A stretch of 64,000 nucleotides of DNA, from contig NZ_JAMXQV010000022.1 in the NCBI RefSeq assembly GCF_024703995.1, positions 114,014 to 178,013 of the forward strand, in the 5' to 3' direction. The notes below the pieces were generated by a model. It worked only from the letters and a program-made list of their open reading frames with translations. It did not search any database and had not been told where the DNA came from. Positions 41,161-49,826 of the stretch are shown here, piece by piece. Source of the DNA: Amycolatopsis iheyensis (GTDB taxonomy: Bacteria > Actinomycetota > Actinomycetes > Mycobacteriales > Pseudonocardiaceae). The first letter of the stretch is position 1. The number at the start of each line of letters is the position of its first letter. Position numbers and translations under genes: made by a program.

Positions 41161-42380
41161 GTCGCGGGCCACCCGGTCGTCGTGACGACGTCGCCGCCGA
41201 CGCCGACCAGCCGTGCGGGCAGCCGCCGGTTCGCCAGCCACGCGGGTGCTTCCGCGCCGAGGACGATCGCCGCGGTGCTCGCGGTGTTGGCGTCCACAGT
41301 GGACTTCGCGGCGACGGTGACGGTGCGCCACCGGGTTTGCGCGACATCCCCGGTGCGCGGGTCGACGATGTGGTGCACGGTCCGGCCGCCACGGCGCCAG
41401 CGCCGGCGGGTGGTGCCGGAGCTGGCAAGGCCAAGGCTGCGGCTCAGTGCGACGGTGGTGTCGGAGCGGGCGTCGGCGTGGTCGTCCCCGAGGGCGACCT
41501 GCCAGCCCCCGGCCGGGGTCGGGCCTTGAGCGCTGAGGTCGCCGCCGAGGTTGACGAGGACACCGCAGCCGAGCGCGGCGTGGATGCGCCGGGCGGCCCG
41601 GTCGGCGGCGAGGGCTTTGGCGGTGGCGCCGAGGTCGAGGTGCACGCCACGCGGGAGGACGACGAGACGCTGGGCGGGGTCGAAGAGGACTCGGTGCCAG
41701 CCCGGCGCGGGAACGGGAGCGGGCTCAGCACCTGCGGCCGGCCCGCACGACCAACCGGCAGCAGCCGGCCCGCACGCCGGATCGGCAGCAACCGGCCCGC
41801 ACGACCAACCGGCAGCAGCCGGCCCGCACGACCGATCGGCGACCGCCGGACCGCACGCCGGATCGGCGGCAACCGGCCCGCACGACCAACCGGCAGCAAC
41901 CGGCCCGCACGCCGAAACGGCGGCAACCGGCCCGCACGACCGACCGGCAGCAGCCGGCCCGCACGCCGGATCGGCGGCAGCCGACTCGCCGCCGCCGGCC
42001 GTGTCACCGGCGGCGGGGCCGGCCCGCCGAGCGCGACCGTCGTCGACCGAACTGTCCGTGACCAGGGCGAAGTCGCGGTCGTAACCGAGCTCCCGCACCG
42101 CCGCCCCGACCGTCGGATCCACCAGGCCATCGGTCAGCCGAGCGGCGCGCAACGCCACTCCCAGCGCCTCCGCCAGCAACGCCCCGACCTGCACCTGCCG
42201 ACCAGCCCGCTCATGCAGCCGGGAAATCTCCGAATCCGGCCGGAACCGGCTGCACGCCAGATCGATCGCCGCCAGCTCCGCCCGCAACAACGAAACCGCG
42301 GCATCGAGCCGGCGAGGGTCGGTGACCAGCACCTCCGCCGTCGTGCCCAGGGCGGGGAACGCCCTCGCCGCGGTGGTCAC
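41157..42380 (-). CDS. apbE: FAD:protein FMN transferase (ApbE) with inserted Cys-Gly-Pro repeats
   Basis: 407 aa from the GTG at 42380, overlapping the upstream small gene by 4 bp. ApbE motifs are intact: FPALGTTAEVLV at the start, LACSRFRPDSEISRLH, DGLVDPTVGAAVRELGYDRDF, LDLGATAKALAADRAA and HHIVDPRTGDV. Between residues about 130 and 225 there is an insertion of nine 9-residue repeats (CGPVAAGWS or CGPVAADPA type), each with one cysteine; normal ApbE proteins have a short loop here. The enzyme attaches FMN covalently to Thr or Ser of a target protein. It is co-expressed with membrane electron-transfer genes. Confidence 0.9.
   Translation of the reverse strand: MTTAARAFPALGTTAEVLVTDPRRLDAAVSLLRAELAAIDLACSRFRPDSEISRLHERAGRQVQVGALLAEALGVALRAARLTDGLVDPTVGAAVRELGYDRDFALVTDSSVDDGRARRAGPAAGDTAGGGESAAADPACGPAAAGRSCGPVAAVSACGPVAAGWSCGPVAADPACGPAVADRSCGPAAAGWSCGPVAADPACGPAAAGWSCGPAAGAEPAPVPAPGWHRVLFDPAQRLVVLPRGVHLDLGATAKALAADRAARRIHAALGCGVLVNLGGDLSAQGPTPAGGWQVALGDDHADARSDTTVALSRSLGLASSGTTRRRWRRGGRTVHHIVDPRTGDVAQTRWRTVTVAAKSTVDANTASTAAIVLGAEAPAWLANRRLPARLVGVGGDVVTTTGWPAT
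41737..41979 (-). repeat. Nine 27-bp tandem repeats inside apbE
   Basis: Nine uninterrupted 27-bp units cover 243 bp (unit starts 41737, 41764, 41791, 41818, 41845, 41872, 41899, 41926, 41953), followed by a decayed copy. Two alternating unit types (ending CCGGATCGGCRGCA or CCAACCGGCAGCA) suggest that an earlier 54-bp duplication unit expanded. All keep the reading frame. Confidence 0.95.
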
Positions 42381-42637
42381 GACGCACCCGAGCCCGTGTG
42401 GGCGCTGCCCGACCCGCTGCTCAACCCGCCATCGGACGGCGACTGCAGCTGGTCCTGGGAGCCGGTGGAAGTGGTGGTCGAATCCGAGGTGGAAGTCGAG
42501 GCGGAAGCGTTCGAAAGGCCGAAGCCGATCGCGCCCACCGCGGCCGCGCCCAGCACCGCCGCGGCCGCCGTGGCCAGGGCGGCCTTGCGGCGGCCGTGCT
42601 CTCGGCGGGCCGCGCCGCCGGTCGTGAAGGGGTCCAT
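42377..42637 (-). CDS. Small membrane-anchored Ser/Thr-rich protein
   Basis: 86 aa, ATG at 42637. A basic N-terminus (RREHGRRK) is followed by one membrane helix (about residues 19-41, ALATAAAAVLGAAAVGAIGFGL) and an outer Ser/Thr/Gly-rich tail ending GSAHTGSGAS. First gene of the ApbE/ferric-reductase operon, overlapping apbE by 4 bp. The C-terminal SGAS resembles the SGAT/S core of ApbE flavinylation sites, but the usual preceding Asp and FMN-binding fold are absent. It may be the flavin acceptor; this is speculative. Confidence 0.75.
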   Translation of the reverse strand: MDPFTTGGAARREHGRRKAALATAAAAVLGAAAVGAIGFGLSNASASTSTSDSTTTSTGSQDQLQSPSDGGLSSGSGSAHTGSGAS

Positions 42638-42872
42638 GCCGACGAGTCTCGACGTCGTTCCTTTGAACGACCTGGGTGCGACCTGTCAACTCCCTGACTG
42701 TCCACAATAGACACCTACCTTAGGAGGTTGACACCCGAAAGCGATTCACCCACTCTTTCCGTTGTCCGCCGGAAGATTCCTGATGTTCACGAGCCGGACG
42801 TCGACACGGCACGCGCCGGCCCGGGGCGGCGGACATCATGAGGCGCCCTCACCCGCCACCGTTGGAGGACCC

Positions 42873-43742
42873 ATGATCCGCAAGCGGATCTTCGCCGCGT
42901 TCGCCGCCACCCTGGTCACAGCCGGTGTCGTCACCGCGGCCGTCGTCACCGGAACGGACGAGCCGGCCATCGAGCCGACCGCGTCCACGGTGCCGGCGTT
43001 CGACCACGTCGTCCTCGTCATGTTCGAGAACAAGAAGTACTCCTCGATCAACGGCAGCTCCAGCGCTCCCTACTTCAACACCCTCGCCTCGCAGAGCGCG
43101 AAGTTCACGAACTCCTTCGCGATCACCCACCCGAGCCAGCCCAACTACGTCGCCCTCTTCTCGGGCGCCACGCAGGGTGTCACCGACGACAGCTGCCCGG
43201 CGAACCTCGGCGCGAAGGCCAACCTCGGCCAGCAGCTCATCGGCGCGGGCAAGACCTTCAAGGGCTACTCCGAAGCCATGCCTTCGGATGGCTACACCGG
43301 CTGCTCCAGCGGCACCTACCGGCGCAAGCACAACAGCTGGGTCGACTTCTCGAACGTCCCGGCCGCGAGCAACGTCCGGTACTCGAGCTTCCCCAGCGAC
43401 TTCACCCAGCTCCCGACCGTCGCCTTCGTGACGCCGGACATGTGCAACGACATGCACGACTGCGGTGTCGGCACCGGCGACACCTGGCTCAAGAACCACC
43501 TCGACGCCTACGCCCAGTGGGCCAAGACGCACAACAGCCTGCTGATCACCACCTTCGACGAGGACAGCGGCACGTCGGTCAACCAGATCTTCACCAGCTT
43601 CACCGGCGCGCACGTCAAGGCCGGCAGCTACAGCGAATCGATCAACCACTACACCGTGCTGCGCACGATCGAGGCGTCCTACGGCCTGCCGGGCATCGGC
43701 GGCGCCGCGAGCAAGTCGCCGATCCTCGACGTCTGGCAGTAA
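42873..43742 (+). CDS. Secreted phosphoesterase (acid phosphatase/phospholipase C superfamily)
   Basis: 289 aa from the ATG at 42873, after GGAGG. A signal peptide (RKRIFAAFAATLVTAGVVTAAVV) is followed by FDHVVLVMFENKKYSSI, the metal-binding start of the PF04185 phosphoesterase family, then AITHPSQPNYVALFSG and the C-terminal metal site LLITTFDEDSG. About half the size of phospholipase C proteins, it matches the acid-phosphatase-like group. It releases phosphate outside the cell. The MFS gene starts 4 bp after its stop, which suggests one transcript. Confidence 0.9.
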   Translation: MIRKRIFAAFAATLVTAGVVTAAVVTGTDEPAIEPTASTVPAFDHVVLVMFENKKYSSINGSSSAPYFNTLASQSAKFTNSFAITHPSQPNYVALFSGATQGVTDDSCPANLGAKANLGQQLIGAGKTFKGYSEAMPSDGYTGCSSGTYRRKHNSWVDFSNVPAASNVRYSSFPSDFTQLPTVAFVTPDMCNDMHDCGVGTGDTWLKNHLDAYAQWAKTHNSLLITTFDEDSGTSVNQIFTSFTGAHVKAGSYSESINHYTVLRTIEASYGLPGIGGAASKSPILDVWQ

Positions 43743-43746
43743 CCGC

Positions 43747-44988
43747 GTGTACCTCGCCACCATCGGCCGCCGGGAGCACACCGCGAAAGGCAAGCTCTCG
43801 GCGGTCGGCGCGAACGTTTTCGCGCTCGGCGCCGTCAGCCTGGTCACCGACGTCTCCTCGGAGATGGTCACCGCGATCCTGCCGGTGTACCTGGTGCTCG
43901 GCCTGCACCTGAGCCCGGCCGCCTACGGCCTGGTCGACGGCCTCTACACCGGTGCGACGGCGTTGCTGCGGGTCGCCGGCGGGTACGTCGCCGACCGGGT
44001 CCGCCGCCGCAAGGTCGTGGCCGGCGCGGGGTACGCGCTGTCCGCGGTGATGAAGCTCGGCCTGCTCGCGGCCGGGTCTTCGGCGGCCGCGATCGGCGCG
44101 GTGATCACCCTCGACCGTGCCGGCAAGGGCCTGCGGACGGCGCCGCGGGACGCGCTGATCACCCTGTCGACGCCGGAACCGCTGCTCGGGCGGGCATTCG
44201 GGGTGCACCGCGCGATGGACAGCGTGGGGGCCTTCGCCGGCCCGCTGGTCGCGCTCGCCGTGCTGGCCGCGGTCGGCGCGACGAACCCCGAGGCGTTCGA
44301 CGCGGTGTTCGTCGTCAGCTTCTGCGTTGCCGCGATCGCGGTGCTGCTGCTGGTGTTGTTCGTCCGCGACCACCGGACGCCGAAACCCGCGGCGAACCCG
44401 GTCTCGCCCCGGGCCGCGGCCAGCCTGCTGCGCGGCGCCGGTGTGCGCCGCCTGCTCGTGGCCGCGAGCGTGCTCGGGCTGGCCACGGTCGGCGACGGGT
44501 TCGTCTACCTGCTGCTGCAGCACAAGGAGGACATCGCCACCGGCTGGTTCCCGCTGCTGGCGGTCGGCACCAACCTCAGCTACCTGCTGCTCGCCGCGCC
44601 GCTGGGCGCGCTCGCCGACCGCGTCGGCCGGCTGCCGGTGGTGCTCGGCGGCTACGGCGCGCTGGCGCTCGTCTACCTGCTGCTGGCCGGGCCGGTGTCC
44701 GGCTGGCCGCTGTTCGTCCTGGCGTTGGCGTTGTACGGCGCGTTCTACGCGGCGACCGACGGCGTGCTGATGGCGCTCGCCGGCCCGCTGCTGCCGGAGT
44801 CGTTGCGCACCACGGGGATTTCCCTGGTGCAGACGGCGCAAGCGCTGGCGTACTTCGCCTCGTCCGTCCTCTTCGGACTGGCCTGGCAGTTCTTCGGCGC
44901 GGAGCTCGCGATCGGCGTCGCCGCCGGTGCGGCAGTGGTCGCGATCGCCGTGACGTTCACCGTGCTCTCCCCCAGGAAGGTCGCGTGA
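43747..44988 (+). CDS. MFS transporter
   Basis: 413 aa, GTG start 4 bp after the phosphoesterase stop, with twelve hydrophobic segments. VADRVRRRKVVAGAGYALSAVMK is the loop 2-3 MFS motif, and TLDRAGKGLRTAPRDALI resembles a conserved stretch of a large bacterial MFS group with unknown cargo. LADRVGRLPVVLGGYG is the second-half counterpart. The link to a secreted phosphatase suggests uptake of the dephosphorylated product, by inference only. Confidence 0.88.
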   Translation: MYLATIGRREHTAKGKLSAVGANVFALGAVSLVTDVSSEMVTAILPVYLVLGLHLSPAAYGLVDGLYTGATALLRVAGGYVADRVRRRKVVAGAGYALSAVMKLGLLAAGSSAAAIGAVITLDRAGKGLRTAPRDALITLSTPEPLLGRAFGVHRAMDSVGAFAGPLVALAVLAAVGATNPEAFDAVFVVSFCVAAIAVLLLVLFVRDHRTPKPAANPVSPRAAASLLRGAGVRRLLVAASVLGLATVGDGFVYLLLQHKEDIATGWFPLLAVGTNLSYLLLAAPLGALADRVGRLPVVLGGYGALALVYLLLAGPVSGWPLFVLALALYGAFYAATDGVLMALAGPLLPESLRTTGISLVQTAQALAYFASSVLFGLAWQFFGAELAIGVAAGAAVVAIAVTFTVLSPRKVA

Positions 44989-45977
44989 AGACCCGGATTC
45001 TCGTCGCCGTCGCCGGCGTGCTCGTGCTGGCCGGGGCGGCCGTCGCGTACGTCGGTCTCGCCAGCGCGCGCGGCCACGACGTCACCGCGACCGGCGTGGT
45101 CAGCCTGTCCCCCGGGCCGCGGCTGCTGTTCCGCAGCACCGCCGACGCCGACCGCGGGCACGTCGCCACGGTGTCCACCACCGACCCCGCCGGCCCGCGG
45201 ACGGTGTCGCCGCTGGCCTGCTCCCGCGTCTACGCCGCCGGCGGCGCCGGGCTCTGCCTGCGCCCGGACGGCGACCTGACCACCTACCAGCTGGTGGTGC
45301 TCGACGCGCAGCTGACGTCGAAGCGGGAGATCCCGCTGGTCGGGCTGCCGAACCGGGCACGGGTGTCGGCGAGCGGCCGGATGCTCGCCTGGACGGTGTT
45401 CGTCACCGGGGACTCCTACAACGGCGGGATGTTCTCCACCCGCGCCGGCATCCTCGACACGGCGACCGGCGACCTGGCCGGCACCCTCGAGGACTACGCG
45501 GTGACCCTCGACGGCAAGCCGTACCAGGCGGCCGACCTCAACTTCTGGGGCGTCACGTTCGCCCGCGACGACCGCCACTTCTACGCGACGATGTCGACGG
45601 CCGGCCACCGCTACCTCGTCGCGGGCGACTTCGCCGCGCACACGATCGCCGCGCTGCGCGAGAACGTCGAGTGCCCTTCCCTCTCCCCGGACCAGACGCG
45701 GGTGGCGTTCAAGTCCGCTGTGGACGGTGACCCGGCGAAGGGCTGGCGGCTTTCGGTGCTCGACCTGGCGGCCGCGAAGGTGACGCCGCTGGCCGAGACC
45801 CGCAGCGTCGACGACCAGCCGGCCTGGCTCGACGACCACACGATCGGCTACGGCATGCCCCGCGGGCCGGGCCACTCGGACGTCTGGGCGGTCCCGGCCG
45901 ACGGCTCGGGCGCGGCCCGGCTGCTGATCCCGGAGGCCGAGTCGCCCGCCGCGCTCAGCGACGCTCGTACCGGGTGA
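44985..45977 (+). CDS. Membrane-anchored TolB-like beta-propeller protein
   Basis: 330 aa, GTG start overlapping the MFS stop by 4 bp. An N-terminal membrane helix (RILVAVAGVLVLAGAAVAYVGLA) anchors an extracellular domain with WD40/TolB-like repeats (ARVSASGRMLAWTVF, CPSLSPDQTRVAFKS, DQPAWLDDHTIGYGMP, HSDVWAVPADGSG). It is third in the phosphoesterase operon and perhaps a partner of the enzyme or carrier. Its 3' end overlaps the convergent gene by 23 bp. Confidence 0.8.
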   Translation: MKTRILVAVAGVLVLAGAAVAYVGLASARGHDVTATGVVSLSPGPRLLFRSTADADRGHVATVSTTDPAGPRTVSPLACSRVYAAGGAGLCLRPDGDLTTYQLVVLDAQLTSKREIPLVGLPNRARVSASGRMLAWTVFVTGDSYNGGMFSTRAGILDTATGDLAGTLEDYAVTLDGKPYQAADLNFWGVTFARDDRHFYATMSTAGHRYLVAGDFAAHTIAALRENVECPSLSPDQTRVAFKSAVDGDPAKGWRLSVLDLAAAKVTPLAETRSVDDQPAWLDDHTIGYGMPRGPGHSDVWAVPADGSGAARLLIPEAESPAALSDARTG

Positions 45978-46539
45978 TGAGCACGCCCGTCGTGGTCGGG
46001 ACGCTGCTGGTGAGCGTGAACTCGGTCAGCGGCGCCGGTCCTTCGAACAGGCGCCGGCCCGTGCCGAGGGTCAGCGGGTGGATCAGCAGCGTGTAGTGGT
46101 CGACCAGGCCGGCGGCGTGCAGGGAGCGCACGAGCGAGGCGCTGCCGATTACCGACAGGTCCTTGCCCGGCCGCGCCAGCAGCTCGCCGACCGTCTTCTC
46201 GGCGTCGCCGCGCAGGAGCACCGAGTTCTGCCACGCGTCGGCGTCGTCGAGGGCGGTCGAGGCGACGTACTTCGTGGCGGCGTTCATGTGCGTGGTGAAG
46301 GGGTTGCCGTCGTCGCGGTGCGCCCACGCGCCGATGAAGTCCTCCCAGGTCCGCCGCCCGAAGAGCATGTCGCCGGCGCGGCTCATGCCCTTGGCCATCT
46401 CCCGGGCCATGACGTCGTCGGAATAGCCGGTGCCCCAGCCGCCGTGGGTGAAGCCGCCGCGCGTGTCTTCGTCGGGCCGGCCGAGGCCCTGCACGACGCC
46501 GTCGAGGGTGACGCTCATGGTGACGCCGATCGAACGCAT
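45955..46539 (-). CDS. Dihydrofolate reductase-family (RibD C-terminal) protein
   Basis: 194 aa from the ATG at 46539, after GGAAGGA. VTMSVTLDGVVQGLGRPDEDTRGGFTHGGW, MLFGRRTWEDFIGAWA and DLSVIGSASLVRSLHAAGLVDHYTLLIHPL are typical of YyaP/YqjY-like RibD_C proteins. NADPH-dependent reductase of unknown substrate. This is the second such gene in the window (the other is beside the SigG-like factor); the two are only moderately alike. Confidence 0.9.
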   Translation of the reverse strand: MRSIGVTMSVTLDGVVQGLGRPDEDTRGGFTHGGWGTGYSDDVMAREMAKGMSRAGDMLFGRRTWEDFIGAWAHRDDGNPFTTHMNAATKYVASTALDDADAWQNSVLLRGDAEKTVGELLARPGKDLSVIGSASLVRSLHAAGLVDHYTLLIHPLTLGTGRRLFEGPAPLTEFTLTSSVPTTTGVLITRYERR

Positions 46540-46622
46540 GGGGTGTCCTTCCGCTCCGCGGGCCGTCCGGGTGGCCCGTCGCCGCCTACACGAACGACGG
46601 GCCCCCGGATCGACAGCGGCCT

Positions 46623-47579
46623 TCAGTCCCCGTCGATCAGATGCTTCGCGAGCACCGGGCTGAACGTGCCGGCCGGGATGCCCGTGCCGTAGCCGCAGCT
46701 GCCGTCGGAGTCGCCGGGGACCTTGATCCACAGCTGCATCTCCGGCCCGCCGCCGAGCTGGGACGTCGCGCCGAGCTTGCGCTTCGGCGGGTTGCACCAG
46801 TCGGAGTCGGTGCCGTGGCCCTTGCCGTTGCGGCTGGTGTCGACCACGAACGGCGCCGCGTAGCCCAGCGCGGAGCCGACGGCCTTGCCGTAGGTCGTCG
46901 ACTCGGCGGTGGTGTAGAAGTTCGACACGTTGAGCACGAAGCCGTGGATGGACTGCACACCCACCGACTTCAGCCGCGAAGCCATCACGGGCGCCGAGAT
47001 CCAGGTGGCGTTGCCGCCGTCCAGATAGGCCCAGGTGTTGGGTGCCTTCTGGGCGAACTGGGTCGCGGCGTACTTCAGCAGGTCGATCCGGTCCTGGCGG
47101 GCGGTCCCGGTCAGGCAGTCGAGCTGCGCGAGCGCGTCCGGCTCGATGACGACGACGGCCGGCTTGCCGCCGATGCCGTCGGCGAACGCGGAGATCCAGT
47201 CGCGGTAGGCCTGCGGGCTGCCCGCCCCGCCGGTCGACTCGCCACCGCAGTCGCGGCCGGGGATGTTGTAGGCGACCAGGACGGGCAGCTTGTCGGCGAT
47301 GTCGGCGGCGTAGGTGTACTGGTCGACGGCGGCGCGGATGTCGCCGCTCCAGTTCCCGAACCAGCGGGCGCCGGGCTTGGTCGCGATCGACGTCCGGATC
47401 GGGCCGGCCAGGCTGTCGTCCGGGTGGTCACGGACCCACGTCGCCGGGTTCGAGCCCGGGTCGACGTAGAAGCCGTTCGTCTTCTCCAGGGGGTTGCCGT
47501 CCGCGGCGAGGGCCGGGGACGCGGGGGCGAGGCCGGTGAGCGCCAGCGCGGCGGCCACGAGCCAGGGCGAAATGCGCAT
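46623..47579 (-). CDS. Secreted GH6-family glycoside hydrolase (endoglucanase)
   Basis: 318 aa from the ATG at 47579. A signal peptide ends at ALAADG. GH6 signatures are VLVAYNIPGRDCGGESTGGAG near residue 105, VVVIEPDALAQLDC with the catalytic acid Asp near 148, TWAYLDGGNATW and DTSRNGKG with its conserved Asp. It hydrolyses beta-1,4-glucan by inversion. There is no cellulose-binding module, and the CebR-type operator (TGGGAGCGCTCCCA) often found with actinobacterial cellulases is absent upstream. Confidence 0.94.
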   Translation of the reverse strand: MRISPWLVAAALALTGLAPASPALAADGNPLEKTNGFYVDPGSNPATWVRDHPDDSLAGPIRTSIATKPGARWFGNWSGDIRAAVDQYTYAADIADKLPVLVAYNIPGRDCGGESTGGAGSPQAYRDWISAFADGIGGKPAVVVIEPDALAQLDCLTGTARQDRIDLLKYAATQFAQKAPNTWAYLDGGNATWISAPVMASRLKSVGVQSIHGFVLNVSNFYTTAESTTYGKAVGSALGYAAPFVVDTSRNGKGHGTDSDWCNPPKRKLGATSQLGGGPEMQLWIKVPGDSDGSCGYGTGIPAGTFSPVLAKHLIDGD

Positions 47580-47890
47580 TCGGCGAGTTTGCCGCGACGG
47601 CGTACACGAGACGTACAAGAACAAAAGTGAACCGGATGCCACGGGTGCCCGTACTACTGGGTGAGGGGCTCGTCAGTCTTACCCGAAAACGGCTCCTGAC
47701 CTGCGGTTCAACGTCCGGACGGGCGACCGTCGTTCGGCCGCTTGCGGGAGTGTTGCCCGTCGTTCATGATGGGGTTCCGGGGTCCGCGAAACATTCGTTC
47801 ACGTCGAATACCCAGGTGTCGGCCATGCTTCGGAAGAACCGCAAGTCCGGAAGTGAAAGCCATGCTGCTATCCGCCGACGGGGCCACCTG
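47580..47890. other. Intergenic stretch between the GH6 gene and a small gene
   Basis: No convincing gene is seen in these 311 bases. The frame of the following gene is open through most of it and has an alternative ATG at 47825, but that extension has no ribosome-binding site and an unlikely composition. It should hold the two divergent promoters. Confidence 0.5.
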
Positions 47891-48301
47891 ATGGCCGCCG
47901 CGGACCTGCCCGGCCTCGCCATCGTCGCGGGCCTGCTGCTGCCGGCGGTCGCCGCCGCGGCGTGGGCGATCGCGCTCGAACGACGCCCCCGCGCGGCCCC
48001 GGCCGTGCCGGAGGTGGACCCGGAGCCGGACTGGACGGTCGCCGGCATCCAGGCCCGCCTCCGTTTCGAGCAGGCCGCGCGAAGGCTGGCCGAGGCGGGC
48101 ACGATCGCGCTCCCGACGCTCCCGATCCCGGAGCAGCCGGACCGGAACTCCTCCCCGGACCGGCTGCCGTGGCGGGTGCCGCGCACGGTGCCACCGGCGC
48201 GCCCGCCGTCGGGTCGCGTTCTCGTGCCGAGGCTGGCGTTCGCGGCCCCGGACACGGAGCTGATGCGCCGCATCCTCGACGGCCTGCGCCGGATGGACTG
48301 A
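47891..48301 (+). CDS. Hypothetical single-helix membrane protein
   Basis: 136 aa from the ATG at 47891; ATG 47825 is an alternative. One N-terminal membrane helix (LPGLAIVAGLLLPAVAAAAWAIAL) is followed by a proline-rich tail and a C-terminal helix DTELMRRILDGLRRMD. No family is recognised. It ends 8 bp before the convergent hydrolase gene. Confidence 0.55.
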   Translation: MAAADLPGLAIVAGLLLPAVAAAAWAIALERRPRAAPAVPEVDPEPDWTVAGIQARLRFEQAARRLAEAGTIALPTLPIPEQPDRNSSPDRLPWRVPRTVPPARPPSGRVLVPRLAFAAPDTELMRRILDGLRRMD

Positions 48302-48309
48302 CCCGCGCC

Positions 48310-49656
48310 TCAGCCGAGCGAGCAGGACCTCGCCAGCTCCGCGGGTGTCGCCCCAGCCGGGCGCGCGATCGTCCCCGAAGCCGGCGGACGCACCCCGCGC
48401 GTCCAGCCGGCGAGGGCGTCGAACGCCGTCCGGAAGCACGGACCCAGCGGGCGCAGGCGGTCCGGATACTGGTCGACGAGCCCGTCGACGTGGTTGCCGT
48501 CCACGATCCGGTAGTACCGGTGCAGCGAGCCACGCCCCGCGGCGCTGATCATCCGGTCGTAGACGTCGGAGTCGCGGGTGATCGGCAGCAGCGTGTCGAG
48601 CGTGCCGTGCAGGGTCAGCAGCGGCTTGCCGATCCGGCCGGTCAGCGAGATCCGCTCCACCGCCCGCGCCACCGAGGCCGGCCGGGACGAGTACGCGTAG
48701 TCCGCGTCGCAGGACGGCGTTCCCGAGGCGCAGAACGGGACCCCCGCCGAGAGCGAGCCGTCAAAGGCCGGGTCGACCTCTTCGCGGTAGATCCGCTGGG
48801 TCAGGTCCCAGTACACGCGATAGTGGTAGTCCCACAGGAACTCCGACCCCGGGGCGAACCCGGCGTCCAAAATGGACTGGCGTGCCGCCGCGGAACCCGC
48901 CGCGTAGGCCGGGTAGTTCCGCAGGGCCGGTGGCAGGAACGTGAACAAGTTCGGCCCATCGGCACGCCACAGCGTCCCCTCCCAGTCGACTCCCCCGTCG
49001 TAGAGCCACGGCCGGTTCTCCAGCTGCCACCGCACGAGGTAGCCGCCGTTGGACAGCCCGGCGGCCAGCGTCCGCGCCGGCGGCCGGCCGTAGTGCCGCG
49101 CCACCGCGCCGCGCGCGGCCACCGTCAGCTGCGTGACGCGCGTGTTCCATTCCGCGAGCGCGTCACCCGGCCGGCCGCCGTCGTCGAAGAACGCCGCGCC
49201 GGTGTTGCCCTTGTCCGTCGCGGCGAACGCATAACCTTCGGCCAGCGCCTGGTCGCCGATCGCGCGGTCGTTCGCGTACTGCCGCCGCACGCCCGGCGAG
49301 CCGGCGACGACCAGGCCGCCGTTCCAGCGCGCGGGCAACCGGAGCACGAACTGCGAGTCGTGGTTCCAGCCGTTGTTCGTGTTCGCCGTCGACGTGTCCG
49401 GGAAGTAGCCGTCGACCTGCACGCCGGGCACCCGGCCGTAGGTGGGCAGCCCGGCCGAGGTCAGGCCCGCCCAGTCGGCCTCGACGGTGTGCCCGGACGC
49501 GCGCGTGCCGGTCGTCGTCAGGTCGTCCAGGCACACGGCGACCTGACGCTCCGCCCCGGGCACGTCGGCCCGGCACCGCCCGGCCGAAGCCGACGCCGAC
49601 GCGGGCACCGCTGTCGCGAGCGCGCCCGCCAGAACCACAACCAGCCATCTGCGCAC
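48310..49656 (-). CDS. Secreted alpha/beta hydrolase (tannase/3HB-oligomer hydrolase-like)
   Basis: 448 aa, GTG after GGAGGTGA. A signal peptide ends near ASASAG. The nucleophile motif is GLSNGGYLVRWQLE, an acidic residue follows in LLTLHGTLDTLLP, and a likely catalytic histidine is in VDGNHVDGLVDQYP. Several cysteines suggest disulfides. The overall pattern is that of the tannase/feruloyl esterase and 3-hydroxybutyrate-oligomer hydrolase group. It is divergent from a PHB depolymerase, so hydrolysis of hydroxybutyrate oligomers is a reasonable inference; phenolic ester hydrolysis is the alternative. Confidence 0.8.
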   Translation of the reverse strand: MRRWLVVVLAGALATAVPASASASAGRCRADVPGAERQVAVCLDDLTTTGTRASGHTVEADWAGLTSAGLPTYGRVPGVQVDGYFPDTSTANTNNGWNHDSQFVLRLPARWNGGLVVAGSPGVRRQYANDRAIGDQALAEGYAFAATDKGNTGAAFFDDGGRPGDALAEWNTRVTQLTVAARGAVARHYGRPPARTLAAGLSNGGYLVRWQLENRPWLYDGGVDWEGTLWRADGPNLFTFLPPALRNYPAYAAGSAAARQSILDAGFAPGSEFLWDYHYRVYWDLTQRIYREEVDPAFDGSLSAGVPFCASGTPSCDADYAYSSRPASVARAVERISLTGRIGKPLLTLHGTLDTLLPITRDSDVYDRMISAAGRGSLHRYYRIVDGNHVDGLVDQYPDRLRPLGPCFRTAFDALAGWTRGVRPPASGTIARPAGATPAELARSCSLG

Positions 49657-49743
49657 GGTTCACCTCCGGTCTCGATAGAATAGAACCCAAGCGCGTGCGT
49701 CCCGCGGCAGCCATCCCGGCGGCCACCATGAATCGCCGCCCTG

Positions 49744-49762
49744 ATGTGGTGAGCGGCCACAT
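49744..49762. promoter_or_regulatory. Inverted repeat in the divergent hydrolase/depolymerase region
   Basis: ATGTGG and CCACAT are exact inverted copies with a 7-bp spacer, within the 170-bp divergent region. It is centred about 75 bp upstream of the depolymerase start and could be a shared operator. Confidence 0.35.
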
Positions 49763-49826
49763 GGTCCGAACCAGGCGGGCGACCTAGCGTCGCTGGAAAC
49801 CCTCTCAACGACGAGAAGGACTCCCC

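Noticed and set aside
41737..41979. Possible CRISPR array
   Set aside because: The units are contiguous 27-bp repeats without spacers, in frame within apbE, and there are no cas genes.
42740..42872. PHO box upstream of the secreted phosphoesterase
   Set aside because: Single units (GATTCACCCAC, GTTCACGAGCC) occur, but no adjacent second unit with the required 11-bp phase.
46540..47890. CebR-type cellulase operator near the GH6 gene
   Set aside because: No TGGGAGCGCTCCCA-like sequence was found in the upstream region.
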